Positions 42,032 to 50,417 of a DNA stretch of 64,000 bases are shown piece by piece (the stretch's first letter is position 1; every line of letters starts with the position of its first letter). The notes beneath the pieces are model-generated. The model was not told the origin of the DNA. It saw only the letters and a list, made by a program, of their open reading frames with translations, and ran no database searches. This stretch comes from Pseudoprevotella muciniphila (lineage in GTDB: Bacteria > Bacteroidota > Bacteroidia > Bacteroidales > Bacteroidaceae), in assembly GCF_003265305.2 (NCBI RefSeq), contig NZ_CP033459.1:1550001-1614000 (forward strand), written 5' to 3'. The position numbers and the translations under genes were made by a program.

Positions 42032-42063
42032 CAAATATAAGCTATGTTTGATTTTTATACAAA
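42032..42063 (-). promoter_or_regulatory. HU gene promoter
   Basis: TTTG at 42060-42063 and TATATTTG at 42032-42039 on the minus strand, 20 bases apart, ending 55 bases before ATG. The rest of the 433-base gap to the M16 gene is AT-rich and holds only the opposite promoter at 42313. Confidence 0.75.
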
Positions 42064-42312
42064 CTTTTTTCGATTTTTTTGCAAAAAAACCGACATTTCT
42101 CCCCAAAAAAGCCTCCAACAAGCCTGTTTTAGTGCATTTTTGAGTGTTTTTCAAGAAAAAATGCATAGTTAAACATTCCTGTTTTTGTGTGTGTTCATTT
42201 TCGCTTTCTTGCCTTGCAAGCGAACAAGTTCGGTTACGCGTTTAAATCTAAAATTTTTGAAAACAAATCTATCGCATAGTGATACTTGAATAAATCAAAA
42301 CACAAAAACGCC

Positions 42313-42341
42313 TTTGATTTAAACTAAAATATCTAACTTTG
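42313..42341 (+). promoter_or_regulatory. M16 peptidase gene promoter
   Basis: TTTG at 42313-42316 and TAACTTTG at 42334-42341, 17 bases apart, 68 bases before ATG 42410. Confidence 0.6.
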
Positions 42342-42409
42342 CGTTCTATTTAACGAAACTGATTCGTCTGAATAAACAAAACATTTTAAATAAAATACAT
42401 ACATTTTTC

Positions 42410-45211
42410 ATGAAAAAATTATTTATCCTTCTGCTTATGCTGCCTTTCATGGCGGTGCAAGCACAGCAACTTCCAGAAGTTCCCAACGATCCGGAAGTGC
42501 GCATCGGCAAGTTGGAGAACGGACTGACTTACTACATCCGTCACAACAACCTGCCCGAAAATCAGGCTTGTTTCTACATCGCACAACGTGTGGGATCTGT
42601 TCAGGAAGAAGAGAGTCAGCGCGGTCTGGCACATTTCCTTGAGCACATGGCATTCAACGGCACCACATCGTTCCCGGGGAACAACATGATTAACTATCTG
42701 GAAAGCATCGGTATCAACTTCGGTGGTGAACTCAATGCCTATACCGGAGCCGACGAGACCGTGTACAATATTGATGCTGTTCCCGTAACGCCAGGACACA
42801 TAGACTCTTGTCTGCTCATCCTCCACGACTGGTCGAACTCACTCCTTCTCGAAGATGCAGAAATAGACAAAGAGCGCGGCGTAATCCACGAAGAATGGCG
42901 TCTGCGCTCAAGCGCTATGATGCGTATGTTGGAGCGCAACCTTGAGACAATTTACCCCAACTCACGCTATGGCCGCCGCTTCCCCATCGGTCTGATGGAA
43001 GTTATTGACAACTTTGCTCCCGACACGCTCCGCGCCTACTACCACCGCTGGTACCGCCCGGAATTGCAGGGTATCGTTGTGGTAGGCGACATAGATGTAG
43101 CGGAAGTAGAACAGAAAGTAAAGAATCTCTTCAGCGACATCAAGAACCCGGAGAATCCCTCGCCATACCTTGAATACGAAGTGCCCGACAACGAAACGCC
43201 CATCTACGTCATCGACAAGGACAAGGAGCAGACCATAGAAATGATTATGGTGTCTTTCAAGCAAGACCCTATGCCCCGGGAGTTACGCAAAACGATGGCA
43301 AAGCCCCTTCAGGACTTCATCGTCAATGTCATAACCATGGCGCTCAATAAGCGCTTCGACGAACTCTCACAACAGGAAGACTGCCCGTTCAACGAAGCAG
43401 GTTGCGACTACGGCACATACATCATGAGCAAGACGAAGGATGCCTTCAATGTGAACATCATGCCTAAGCCCGGAAAGAGTGCTGAGGCACTCAAGGTGGT
43501 GATGCAGGAATTAGAACGTGCACACCGATTCGGACTCACAGGCTCTGAAGTTATTCGCGCGCGCGAGGAAATAATGAGTGCCAAGGAAGCACAATACAAC
43601 AACCGCGAAAAACAGTACAACAACCACTATGTGCAGAAGTTCGTACGTTCTTACCTCGATGGCACACCAGCCTCGAACATAGAGACAGAATACCAAATCC
43701 TGCAAATGGTGGCTCCACAACTGCCGGCAGAGACCTATTCTGAATTGGTTAAGGAAATGGTGGCAAGCACCGATACCAACTTCGTTGTCCTGGCATTCTA
43801 TCCTGAAAAGGAAGGTGTCGTGATGCCAACACAAGAAGAACTCCGAAATGCTGTCAGCGAAGCCAAGGCAGCACAACTCGAAGCATACGTGGACAACGTG
43901 AAGAACGAACCGCTCATCGCTACCCTGCCCGCTCCAGGAAGCATCACGAAAGAAGAACCTTCAAAGTTCGGATACACCAAGTGGACACTCTCGAATGGTG
44001 CTAACGTCTATTTCAAGCACACCGACCACAATCTGAGTAGCGTAAGCCTCAGTGCAAGAAGTGAAGGCGGTCTGCGTCGCGTAAAACAGGAAGACCTCCT
44101 GAATGCCAAAAACACGGCTACATTCATGAACTCAAGCGGTCTGGGCAACTTCAAGAATCTCGAACTGGAGAAGGCGCTCGCAGGAAAGCAAGTAAGCCTG
44201 AGCAGCAATATAGCCGAAAATACGGAAGTCCTCATCGGTTCTTCTACACCGAAAGATCTGCGCACCCTCTTCGAAATGGTTTACCTCACCTTCACACAGC
44301 CCGGCTACGATGCCGACAACTACAAGAAGATGCTGGGAAGCATGCGCACACAACTCGAAAACGCAGACAAAGTGCCTGAATCCGCACTCTCCGACTCACT
44401 CATCTCCACCCTCTTCAAGAACAACGCCTATGTAAAACCCACCAAGTTGGCTGACCTCGACAACCTCGACTATGATGCCATGCAGCGCATCTTCCGCGAG
44501 CGTTTCAACAGTGCAGGCGACTTCGACTTCTATGTAACTGGTAACTTCGATGCCGATTCGCTCCGCCTCTTCACCGAGCAATACATCGCATCGCTCCCCG
44601 GTGTGAACCAGCGCGAAGCAAGAGGAAATGAGAAAGTTGATATGGTGAAAGGTACCGTGATGAACCGCTTCACTCGCAAAATGGAAACACCGAAGTCCTA
44701 TATCTTCCAGATTTGGAATGGAGAAGAACCTTACTCCATGAAAGAGGCTGCCATCGTCGATGCACTCGGACAAATCCTCAGCCAGCGCTATCTGAAGTCC
44801 ATACGCGAAGAAGGTAGCATGGCATACAGCGTACAGGCTTCAGGTTCGGCTGACTTTGGCATCAAGGACGAGTATTCGCTGAGCATCATCTGCCCCGTGA
44901 AGCCCGAGAAGGCTGACAGTGCGCTCATTCTCATCCGTCAGGGCATCGAAGAAATAGCCAAGGACGGCGTAACGAAAGAGGAACTCGACAAGGTGATTAC
45001 GTACAATGTCAAGTCATATCAGGACAACCAAAAGAACAATGGTTACTGGGCAGGACTCATCTCTTCATACGTCAACTGGAACAAAGACACACAGACAGGC
45101 TATATTGAAACCCAACAAGCCCTCACATCGAAAGATATTCAGGATTTCGTGAAGAAAGTACTACTCAAGCAAAACAACTGCGCCACAGTGCTTATGCTAC
45201 CAGAGGAATAA
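42410..45211 (+). CDS. Periplasmic M16 family zinc peptidase (PqqL-like)
   Basis: 933 residues with a signal peptide ending near Val-Gln-Ala-Gln. The inverted zinc motif His-x-x-Glu-His is in Ala-His-Phe-Leu-Glu-His-Met-Ala-Phe-Asn-Gly (about 74-84), with the third ligand Glu downstream in Glu-Arg-Gly-Val-Ile-His-Glu-Glu-Trp. The size fits four ~220-residue M16 domains in one chain: an active N-terminal half and an inactive C-terminal half beginning near Lys-Trp-Thr-Leu-Ser-Asn-Gly-Ala. Such enzymes degrade peptides in the periplasm inside a closed chamber. Single-gene transcript with its own promoter and terminator. Confidence 0.94.
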   Translation: MKKLFILLLMLPFMAVQAQQLPEVPNDPEVRIGKLENGLTYYIRHNNLPENQACFYIAQRVGSVQEEESQRGLAHFLEHMAFNGTTSFPGNNMINYLESIGINFGGELNAYTGADETVYNIDAVPVTPGHIDSCLLILHDWSNSLLLEDAEIDKERGVIHEEWRLRSSAMMRMLERNLETIYPNSRYGRRFPIGLMEVIDNFAPDTLRAYYHRWYRPELQGIVVVGDIDVAEVEQKVKNLFSDIKNPENPSPYLEYEVPDNETPIYVIDKDKEQTIEMIMVSFKQDPMPRELRKTMAKPLQDFIVNVITMALNKRFDELSQQEDCPFNEAGCDYGTYIMSKTKDAFNVNIMPKPGKSAEALKVVMQELERAHRFGLTGSEVIRAREEIMSAKEAQYNNREKQYNNHYVQKFVRSYLDGTPASNIETEYQILQMVAPQLPAETYSELVKEMVASTDTNFVVLAFYPEKEGVVMPTQEELRNAVSEAKAAQLEAYVDNVKNEPLIATLPAPGSITKEEPSKFGYTKWTLSNGANVYFKHTDHNLSSVSLSARSEGGLRRVKQEDLLNAKNTATFMNSSGLGNFKNLELEKALAGKQVSLSSNIAENTEVLIGSSTPKDLRTLFEMVYLTFTQPGYDADNYKKMLGSMRTQLENADKVPESALSDSLISTLFKNNAYVKPTKLADLDNLDYDAMQRIFRERFNSAGDFDFYVTGNFDADSLRLFTEQYIASLPGVNQREARGNEKVDMVKGTVMNRFTRKMETPKSYIFQIWNGEEPYSMKEAAIVDALGQILSQRYLKSIREEGSMAYSVQASGSADFGIKDEYSLSIICPVKPEKADSALILIRQGIEEIAKDGVTKEELDKVITYNVKSYQDNQKNNGYWAGLISSYVNWNKDTQTGYIETQQALTSKDIQDFVKKVLLKQNNCATVLMLPEE

Positions 45212-45239
45212 CCCTTCCAACAGCAAGGCTATAAATATT

Positions 45240-45280
45240 GCAGCCGCCACGCATCGACGTGACGGCTGCAAATGTTTTTA
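45240..45280 (+). terminator. M16 gene terminator
   Basis: GCAGCCG-CCACG pairs with CGTG-A-CGGCTGC, followed by AAATGTTTTTA. It starts about 30 bases after the stop. Confidence 0.8.
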
Positions 45281-45392
45281 GTCTTAAAGCGTTCTTTGCT
45301 TTAGTCGCTTGCGAGAAATGTTTAGTTATTCAGAATATATATGATTAAATGTTTTTATGCAAATGCCAAATTATTATCCTACGATAAAAAAG

Positions 45393-45424
45393 TTTGACTA
45401 ATTAAAGATTTATATGTAGTTTTG
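45393..45424 (+). promoter_or_regulatory. Promoter of the SPFH/zinc-ribbon operon
   Basis: TTTG at 45393-45396 and TAGTTTTG at 45417-45424, 20 bases apart. Transcription would start near 45430, giving a leader of about 245 nt before ATG 45676. Confidence 0.65.
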
Positions 45425-45434
45425 TAGAGCTTTT

Positions 45435-45653
45435 ATGGCAAAAGCCATTTTAGCGCGACATATTGGTTAATGTAGCGTTCAGCTATCAATCTTGGTTTCG
45501 AGAATGTAGGAGTTTGAGAAACATGTCATAAAGATGGATAGAGTGAATGCTCACGTGTTAAGCGTGAGCTTTACTTATCTAATGACATGGGCATCTCCTA
45601 CAGCCTTCGAACCAGATTAAGTAAGTTCACGCTTTTTCTTATGTATGTAGGAG
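45435..45653 (+). promoter_or_regulatory. Long structured 5' leader, candidate riboregulator
   Basis: Within the predicted leader a small hairpin ATGGC-AAAA-GCCAT lies at 45435-45448. A large nested hairpin spans 45488-45618: outer stem AATCTTGGTTTCGA with TTCGAACCAGATT (two bulges), TGTAGGAG (45505-45512) with CTCCTACA (45595-45602), CATGTCAT (45522-45529) with ATGACATG (45582-45589), an imperfect GATA/TATC helix, and GCTCACG (45549-45555) with CGTGAGC (45563-45569). Two downstream segments repeat the pairing options: TGTAGGAG again at 45646-45653, and TCACGCTT at 45627-45634, complementary to AAGCGTGA at 45560-45567. These allow mutually exclusive folds. It matches no riboswitch class I can name. 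Confidence 0.6.
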
Positions 45654-45675
45654 AAATCTTAAAAACATTATTGTT

Positions 45676-46773
45676 ATGGCAATTATAGACGTTGTTAAGT
45701 ACGAACAACAAGAAGGTGTTATCGTACAAAAATTTCCTTCTTGTGACCTAAGGTGGGGTTCACAACTTGTAGTTTATCCTGGACAGGTTGCATTTTTTGT
45801 TAAAGGTGGTACTGTTTGTGATAAATTTACTGATGGCACTTATACTCTTCATTCCAAGAATATACCTCTGCTAAACAAGATAATTAATTTGCCATTTGGC
45901 GGTGATTCTCCATTCCAAGCAGATGTTTGGTTCGTTAATCTATTACAACGACTTAGCCTCAAGTGGGGTACAGAAACTCCAATACAACTTGAAGATCCCA
46001 AATACAATATTATTGTGCCAGTACGCGCGCATGGTCAATATGGTTTCAAAATTAGTGATGCTGAAAAGTTTGTATATACACTTGTTGGCAATATGCCACA
46101 ATTCAGTGAGTCTCAACTTCAAGCTTATTTCCGTGGATTACTTTTGACTAAATTGACAAGTATCGTAGCTCAAAAGATTGTAGAAGATAAAATATCCGTT
46201 CTTGATATTCCTACACGTTTGAATGACATTTCAGTTTATTGTCAAAATGAGCTGCAACCATTCTTTGCAGATTATGGTGTTGAAATATTGTTATTTAATA
46301 TTATTTCTATTAACATTCCTGAAGATGATGAAAGTCTCAGGGAAATTAAGAAAGCTAAAAATTTGTCAGCGAGATTGCATATTGCTGGGCGCGAGAACTA
46401 CAAGATGGAACGTTCATTTGATGTAATGGATAAAGCGGCAGAAAATGAAAGCGGCACTGGGGCAGCTTTTATAAATGCAGGTCTTGGCTTGGGTGCTTCT
46501 GTAAATATGGGCAAACAAATGGCAGAGAGTTTAGCTCCTAATAATGGTGAAGCACCTCCCCCTATACCCATTAATGTTTCATATTATCTTGCAATCAATG
46601 GCCAACAACAAGGACCATATACTGCTCAACAAATAAACGAAGCTATTGCACAAGATAGTTCCGTTTTGGAATTGAATGCATGGAAGAAAGGCATGACAGG
46701 ATGGCAACCTCTTAAAACATTTAGTGAGTTTTCTGCACTTGAAAACGGAGAATTGCCTCCACCAATTATATAA
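45676..46773 (+). CDS. SPFH-domain protein with C-terminal GYF-like domain (YdjI-like)
   Basis: 365 residues, no signal peptide. Residues about 1-250 match the SPFH/Band-7 type found in YdjI and virion-core-like proteins: an N-terminal Trp-Gly-Ser-Gln-Leu-Val-Val, Gly-Gln-Val-Ala-Phe-Phe-Val-Lys-Gly-Gly and a later Ile-Leu-Leu-Phe-Asn-Ile-Ile-Ser-Ile-Asn strand. A Gly/Ala-rich stretch and a Pro-rich linker lead to a GYF_2-like domain (about 307-355) with Tyr-Tyr-Leu-Ala-Ile-Asn-Gly-Gln-Gln-Gln-Gly-Pro-Tyr and Trp-Lys-Lys-Gly-Met-Thr-Gly-Trp. It probably assembles on membranes; the role is unknown. Codon use is much more AT-rich than in neighbouring genes. Followed after 24 bases by the zinc-ribbon gene. 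Confidence 0.85.
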   Translation: MAIIDVVKYEQQEGVIVQKFPSCDLRWGSQLVVYPGQVAFFVKGGTVCDKFTDGTYTLHSKNIPLLNKIINLPFGGDSPFQADVWFVNLLQRLSLKWGTETPIQLEDPKYNIIVPVRAHGQYGFKISDAEKFVYTLVGNMPQFSESQLQAYFRGLLLTKLTSIVAQKIVEDKISVLDIPTRLNDISVYCQNELQPFFADYGVEILLFNIISINIPEDDESLREIKKAKNLSARLHIAGRENYKMERSFDVMDKAAENESGTGAAFINAGLGLGASVNMGKQMAESLAPNNGEAPPPIPINVSYYLAINGQQQGPYTAQQINEAIAQDSSVLELNAWKKGMTGWQPLKTFSEFSALENGELPPPII

Positions 46774-46797
46774 CTAACTATAATATAACATACAATT

Positions 46798-47907
46798 ATG
46801 AAAGCATTACAATGTGAAATGTGTGGTAGCCAAGATTTGGTAAAAAATGAAGGTGTTTTTGTATGCCAATCTTGTGGTACAAAGTATTCTGTAGAAGAAG
46901 CCAAGAAAATGATGGTCGAAGGTACTGTAGATGTTAAAGGTACGGTAAAGGTTGACAAATCCAATGAAGTTGAAAAACTTCTAAAGTTAGCTAAAACATC
47001 AGTTGAGAGTCTAAATGGAGAAGAAGGGTACAATTATGCAAATAGAGTTCTAGAGATTGATCCTGAGAATTCACAAGCTTGGTATCTTAGGATGAAAGCT
47101 GTTGGGCAAACGGCTATTCTAAAGGATTTAAAAGTTTTAGAAGTTGTAAAAGCTGGAACAAATGCAATAAAATACTCTAACAATGAATTAAGCAAAGATG
47201 TATACACATATTTTTTAATTAAATGTTTAAATGATTTAAAGTTTTTAATGAAGCATATTTCTGATACTGATGCCATTAAAAGACTTTATGAGGCAAATAT
47301 TCGCGTAAACGCTTTTAAGGCTACTGAAAAGACTTTAGCAGCAGACAAAATATCAAATATAATCATGGAGCAAGCAAGCCTTGTCCTTCATCTCCGTAAA
47401 ATTGTACCAAATAAATTAGTATCAGAAAATCCAGACATTTCAAAGATAGTAGGTGAAGTTGCAAAACAATGGGTATATTATACGAACGCATTAAATGCGC
47501 GTTTTAATGTTATGGGAACTAAACTTAATGATGCAACCGTTGAGAAATATAGAAAAATTCTTGCTGAAATTAAACAAGGACTCCCCGAAGATGCACAGGA
47601 TGTTATATCTAATGAAGAAATATCTAATCCATCTTCTGGCCCTTGTTATGTCGCAACTGCAGTTTATGGATCTTATGATTGCCCACAAGTATGGACACTG
47701 CGCAGATTTAGAGATTATACTCTTGCTGAAAGTTGGCTTGGTTCGTTATTTATAAAAATTTATTATTCGATAAGTCCTACATTGGTTCATTGGTTTGGAA
47801 ATACATCTTGGTTCAAGACCATTTGGCGTAGTCTTTTAGACAAACTAGTAAATACTTTAAATGAAAGAGGTGTAGAAAACACCCCGTATCAAGATAGGAA
47901 GTTCTAA
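46798..47907 (+). CDS. Zinc-ribbon protein with CFI-box-like C-terminal domain
   Basis: 369 residues. The N terminus is a zinc ribbon with Cys6-x2-Cys9 and Cys23-x2-Cys26 of TFIIB type, as in YdjG-like partners of SPFH proteins. A helical, TPR-like segment (about 60-130, with Ala-Asn-Arg-Val-Leu-Glu-Ile-Asp-Pro-Glu-Asn) and a long helical middle follow. The last ~85 residues begin Cys-Tyr-Val-Ala-Thr-Ala-Val-Tyr-Gly-Ser and contain Leu-Arg-Arg-Phe-Arg-Asp and Ile-Tyr-Tyr-Ser-Ile-Ser-Pro, the pattern of CFI-box C-terminal domains. No enzyme motif. AT-rich like its partner; both probably form one operon ended by the terminator at 47923. Confidence 0.82.
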   Translation: MKALQCEMCGSQDLVKNEGVFVCQSCGTKYSVEEAKKMMVEGTVDVKGTVKVDKSNEVEKLLKLAKTSVESLNGEEGYNYANRVLEIDPENSQAWYLRMKAVGQTAILKDLKVLEVVKAGTNAIKYSNNELSKDVYTYFLIKCLNDLKFLMKHISDTDAIKRLYEANIRVNAFKATEKTLAADKISNIIMEQASLVLHLRKIVPNKLVSENPDISKIVGEVAKQWVYYTNALNARFNVMGTKLNDATVEKYRKILAEIKQGLPEDAQDVISNEEISNPSSGPCYVATAVYGSYDCPQVWTLRRFRDYTLAESWLGSLFIKIYYSISPTLVHWFGNTSWFKTIWRSLLDKLVNTLNERGVENTPYQDRKF

Positions 47908-47922
47908 CTATACAAAACTAAT

Positions 47923-47968
47923 AAATCGAGAAGAAACTTATTATATGTAAATTTCTTCTCGATTTTTA
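47923..47968 (+). terminator. Terminator of the SPFH/zinc-ribbon operon
   Basis: A 14-bp perfect stem AAATCGAGAAGAAA/TTTCTTCTCGATTT followed by TTAAT. A-runs on the left make it usable for the convergent ispG transcript too. Confidence 0.85.
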
Positions 47969-47987
47969 ATTTTAGCGAACAATAGAA

Positions 47988-49865
47988 CTAATAGTTTTGT
48001 TTCCTATCGCTCTCAATCAGTTCAAGTAGTCGTTCCACAGCCTCTTCGCTTGGAATGTTTTTCTCGATGCACTGTTTGCCACGATAGAGGCTCACTTTTC
48101 CGCGGGCAGCACCCACATAGCCATAGTCAGCATCAGCCATTTCGCCCGGTCCGTTCACAATGCAGCCCATGATACCTATTTTCAGCCCGGTAAGGTGAGC
48201 GGTAGCCGCCTTGATGCGCTGGATGGTGTCGCGCAGGTCGTAGAGCGTGCGGCCGCAGCCAGGACAACTGATGTACTCCGTTTTCGTGGTGCGTGCGCGT
48301 GTGGCTTGCAGTATGCCGAAGGCAGTGTCGTCCTGCACGGTGATGGGCAGTGGCTGGGCATTGCAGAGCATCACACCGTCGCATAGCCCGTCGAAGATGA
48401 GGTTACCCATTTCGGCGGCGCTGTAGAGTTGGAATTCCTCCTTCTGGTCAGGCGCGCAGTCGAAGTGCTGGAAGAATACCACAGGATTGACAAGCCCTGC
48501 ATTCCACATTTCATGCACGAGGGCGCGCAAGTCGCCGAGACGGTTCGGATGGTTACTTTGTGCGATGACCACCATTTCCGGGTGTGCCTTGAGGCATGCC
48601 TTCACTTCCTCGTTCATGCCGATATAGGTGCAGAAGAGGAATTTGATCGGACTGGGATTGCTCGCCACCATCATCAGCATATTTGTTGGGAAAGCGGGAT
48701 AAGTATTTGCTTCGCCGCGCCATGCTGAAGCATCAACGATATAACCAATACCTTTTTCACGTATTTCAGGTTCAGGCAGTTCCGTTCCGCAGTAGATATA
48801 ATCTGGAAGGGTCTGTCCCCATCCTTTTTCGCCATTCAAGCGTGTTGATATGACCACCGGTACGTTTCTGCCACCGATATTGCCTACCGGCGATGTAGGG
48901 CGTCGCTCGGGATGGAGATAATCAAAAGCAGGGCATGCTTCACTGGGAATCATGAGGTGTCCGGCGCGATGGAACACGTACTCTGCCAGTTTGTAAGCCA
49001 CGGGTATTTCCGCCTCGGGTGGTTCGCTGAGGGACACACGGATGGTGTTGCCTATACCATCTGCCAGTAGTGCTCCGATACCGGCAGCACTCTTGATGCG
49101 TCCGTCCTCGCCCTCGCCTGCCTCTGTCACACCGAGGTGGAGCGGAAAGTCCATGCCTTCTTCTGCCATGACAGCACATAGCAGCCGCACGGAGCGCACC
49201 ATCACCACCGTGTTGCTCGCCTTGATGGAGATAACCACGTTCTTGAAGTCTTCGCGCACACAGATGCGCAGAAACTCCATGCAACTCTCCACGATGCCTT
49301 CGGGTGTGTCACCATACCGCGACATAATACGGTCGGACAGCGACCCATGGTTCACACCGATGCGCAGCGCAGTGCCGTTGGCTTTGCAGATGTCCAGCAA
49401 CTTCACGAAGCGCGCGTCGAGACGCCTGAGTTCTTCTGCATATTCTTCGTCTGTGTATTCTATGTGGCGGAACACACGCGCTGGGTCAACATAGTTGCCC
49501 GGATTGATGCGCACCTTTTCCACTATCGCTGCTGCCACATCAGCCACATTGGGATTGAAATGCACATCGGCAACGAGCGGAAAATCAGAAAAGCCCATTT
49601 CATCGAGCATTTTTCTTATATTCTCGAGGTTTTTGGCCTCGCGCGTGCCTTGTGTGGTCAGCCGCACATAGTCGCCTCCGGCTTCGATGATTTTCCGGCA
49701 TTGTTCCACACAGCCCTCGGTGTCGTTCGTGTCGCAGGTGGTCATGCTCTGAAGGCGCAGGGGCAGGTCGCCGCCGAGTGGGCGGTTGCCCACATTCACT
49801 TCATGGGTCGTGCGCGGCGTATAATTGAACAATTCCTGTCCGCAATGGAAATAACGCAGTGGCAT
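47988..49865 (-). CDS. ispG: 4-hydroxy-3-methylbut-2-enyl diphosphate synthase (long form)
   Basis: 625 residues, against about 370 in Escherichia coli; the long form with a central inserted domain is usual in Bacteroidota, chlamydiae and plants. It converts methylerythritol cyclodiphosphate to HMBPP in the MEP isoprenoid pathway. The [4Fe-4S] cluster ligands are seen near the C terminus as Cys-Pro-Gly-Cys-Gly-Arg-Thr-Leu and Met-Gly-Cys-Ile-Val-Asn-Gly-Pro-Gly-Glu-Met. The N-terminal TIM barrel has Val-Ala-Asp-Val-His-Phe-Asn-Pro and Gly-Val-Asn-His-Gly-Ser-Leu. purE ends 11 bases upstream, so both share a transcript. Confidence 0.96.
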   Translation of the reverse strand: MPLRYFHCGQELFNYTPRTTHEVNVGNRPLGGDLPLRLQSMTTCDTNDTEGCVEQCRKIIEAGGDYVRLTTQGTREAKNLENIRKMLDEMGFSDFPLVADVHFNPNVADVAAAIVEKVRINPGNYVDPARVFRHIEYTDEEYAEELRRLDARFVKLLDICKANGTALRIGVNHGSLSDRIMSRYGDTPEGIVESCMEFLRICVREDFKNVVISIKASNTVVMVRSVRLLCAVMAEEGMDFPLHLGVTEAGEGEDGRIKSAAGIGALLADGIGNTIRVSLSEPPEAEIPVAYKLAEYVFHRAGHLMIPSEACPAFDYLHPERRPTSPVGNIGGRNVPVVISTRLNGEKGWGQTLPDYIYCGTELPEPEIREKGIGYIVDASAWRGEANTYPAFPTNMLMMVASNPSPIKFLFCTYIGMNEEVKACLKAHPEMVVIAQSNHPNRLGDLRALVHEMWNAGLVNPVVFFQHFDCAPDQKEEFQLYSAAEMGNLIFDGLCDGVMLCNAQPLPITVQDDTAFGILQATRARTTKTEYISCPGCGRTLYDLRDTIQRIKAATAHLTGLKIGIMGCIVNGPGEMADADYGYVGAARGKVSLYRGKQCIEKNIPSEEAVERLLELIESDRKQNY

Positions 49866-49876
49866 AATACGTTGAT

Positions 49877-50383
49877 TTAGTTGGTTTTATGGGTATATTT
49901 CACGTCGGCGAGTTCGGCATTTGCCTTCACGATTTTCTGCTTCAGCCCTGTCTTGTAGGCTTGTAGTTTCGAGGCTATACCGTCATCCGCCAGTGCCAGC
50001 ATTTCTGATGCAAGTATGGCAGCGTTGAGTGCGCCGTTCACACCCATTGTCGCCACAGGTATGCCCGGGGGCATCTGCACGATGCTCAGCAAGGCATCAA
50101 GACCGTCGAGCATGCCTTTTATGGGTACACCTATTACGGGGACGGTGGTGTTTGCCGCAATGACGCCCGGCAATGCAGCCGCCATGCCTGCACCGGCTAT
50201 GATGACCTTGATGCCGCGCTCGGAGGCTCGCAAGGCAAACTCTTCAACCTCACCTGGTGTGCGATGGGCGGAAAGTGCGTTCATCTCGAAAGAAATGCCC
50301 ATTTCATCGAGAAATTTGGCAGCCTTTTCCATAACCGGAAGGTCGGAAGTGCTACCCATAATGATACTGACCAAAGGATTCAT
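49877..50383 (-). CDS. purE: N5-carboxyaminoimidazole ribonucleotide mutase
   Basis: 168 residues, the class I PurE length. It rearranges N5-CAIR to CAIR in purine synthesis. Motifs: Met-Gly-Ser-Thr-Ser-Asp-Leu-Pro near 9-16, Ser-Ala-His-Arg-Thr-Pro near 38-43 with the catalytic His, Gly-Ala-Gly-Met-Ala-Ala-Ala-Leu-Pro-Gly and Met-Pro-Pro-Gly-Ile-Pro-Val-Ala-Thr. purK is not nearby. Located between the PAP2-like gene (34-base gap) and ispG. Confidence 0.96.
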   Translation of the reverse strand: MNPLVSIIMGSTSDLPVMEKAAKFLDEMGISFEMNALSAHRTPGEVEEFALRASERGIKVIIAGAGMAAALPGVIAANTTVPVIGVPIKGMLDGLDALLSIVQMPPGIPVATMGVNGALNAAILASEMLALADDGIASKLQAYKTGLKQKIVKANAELADVKYTHKTN

Positions 50384-50417
50384 TTTTATGCTTTTTTATT
50401 GTTTTTTTTGTTAAAAA

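Noticed and set aside
45300-47990. AT-rich island as an insertion sequence or prophage fragment
   Set aside because: No transposase, integrase, terminal inverted repeats or target duplication could be seen.
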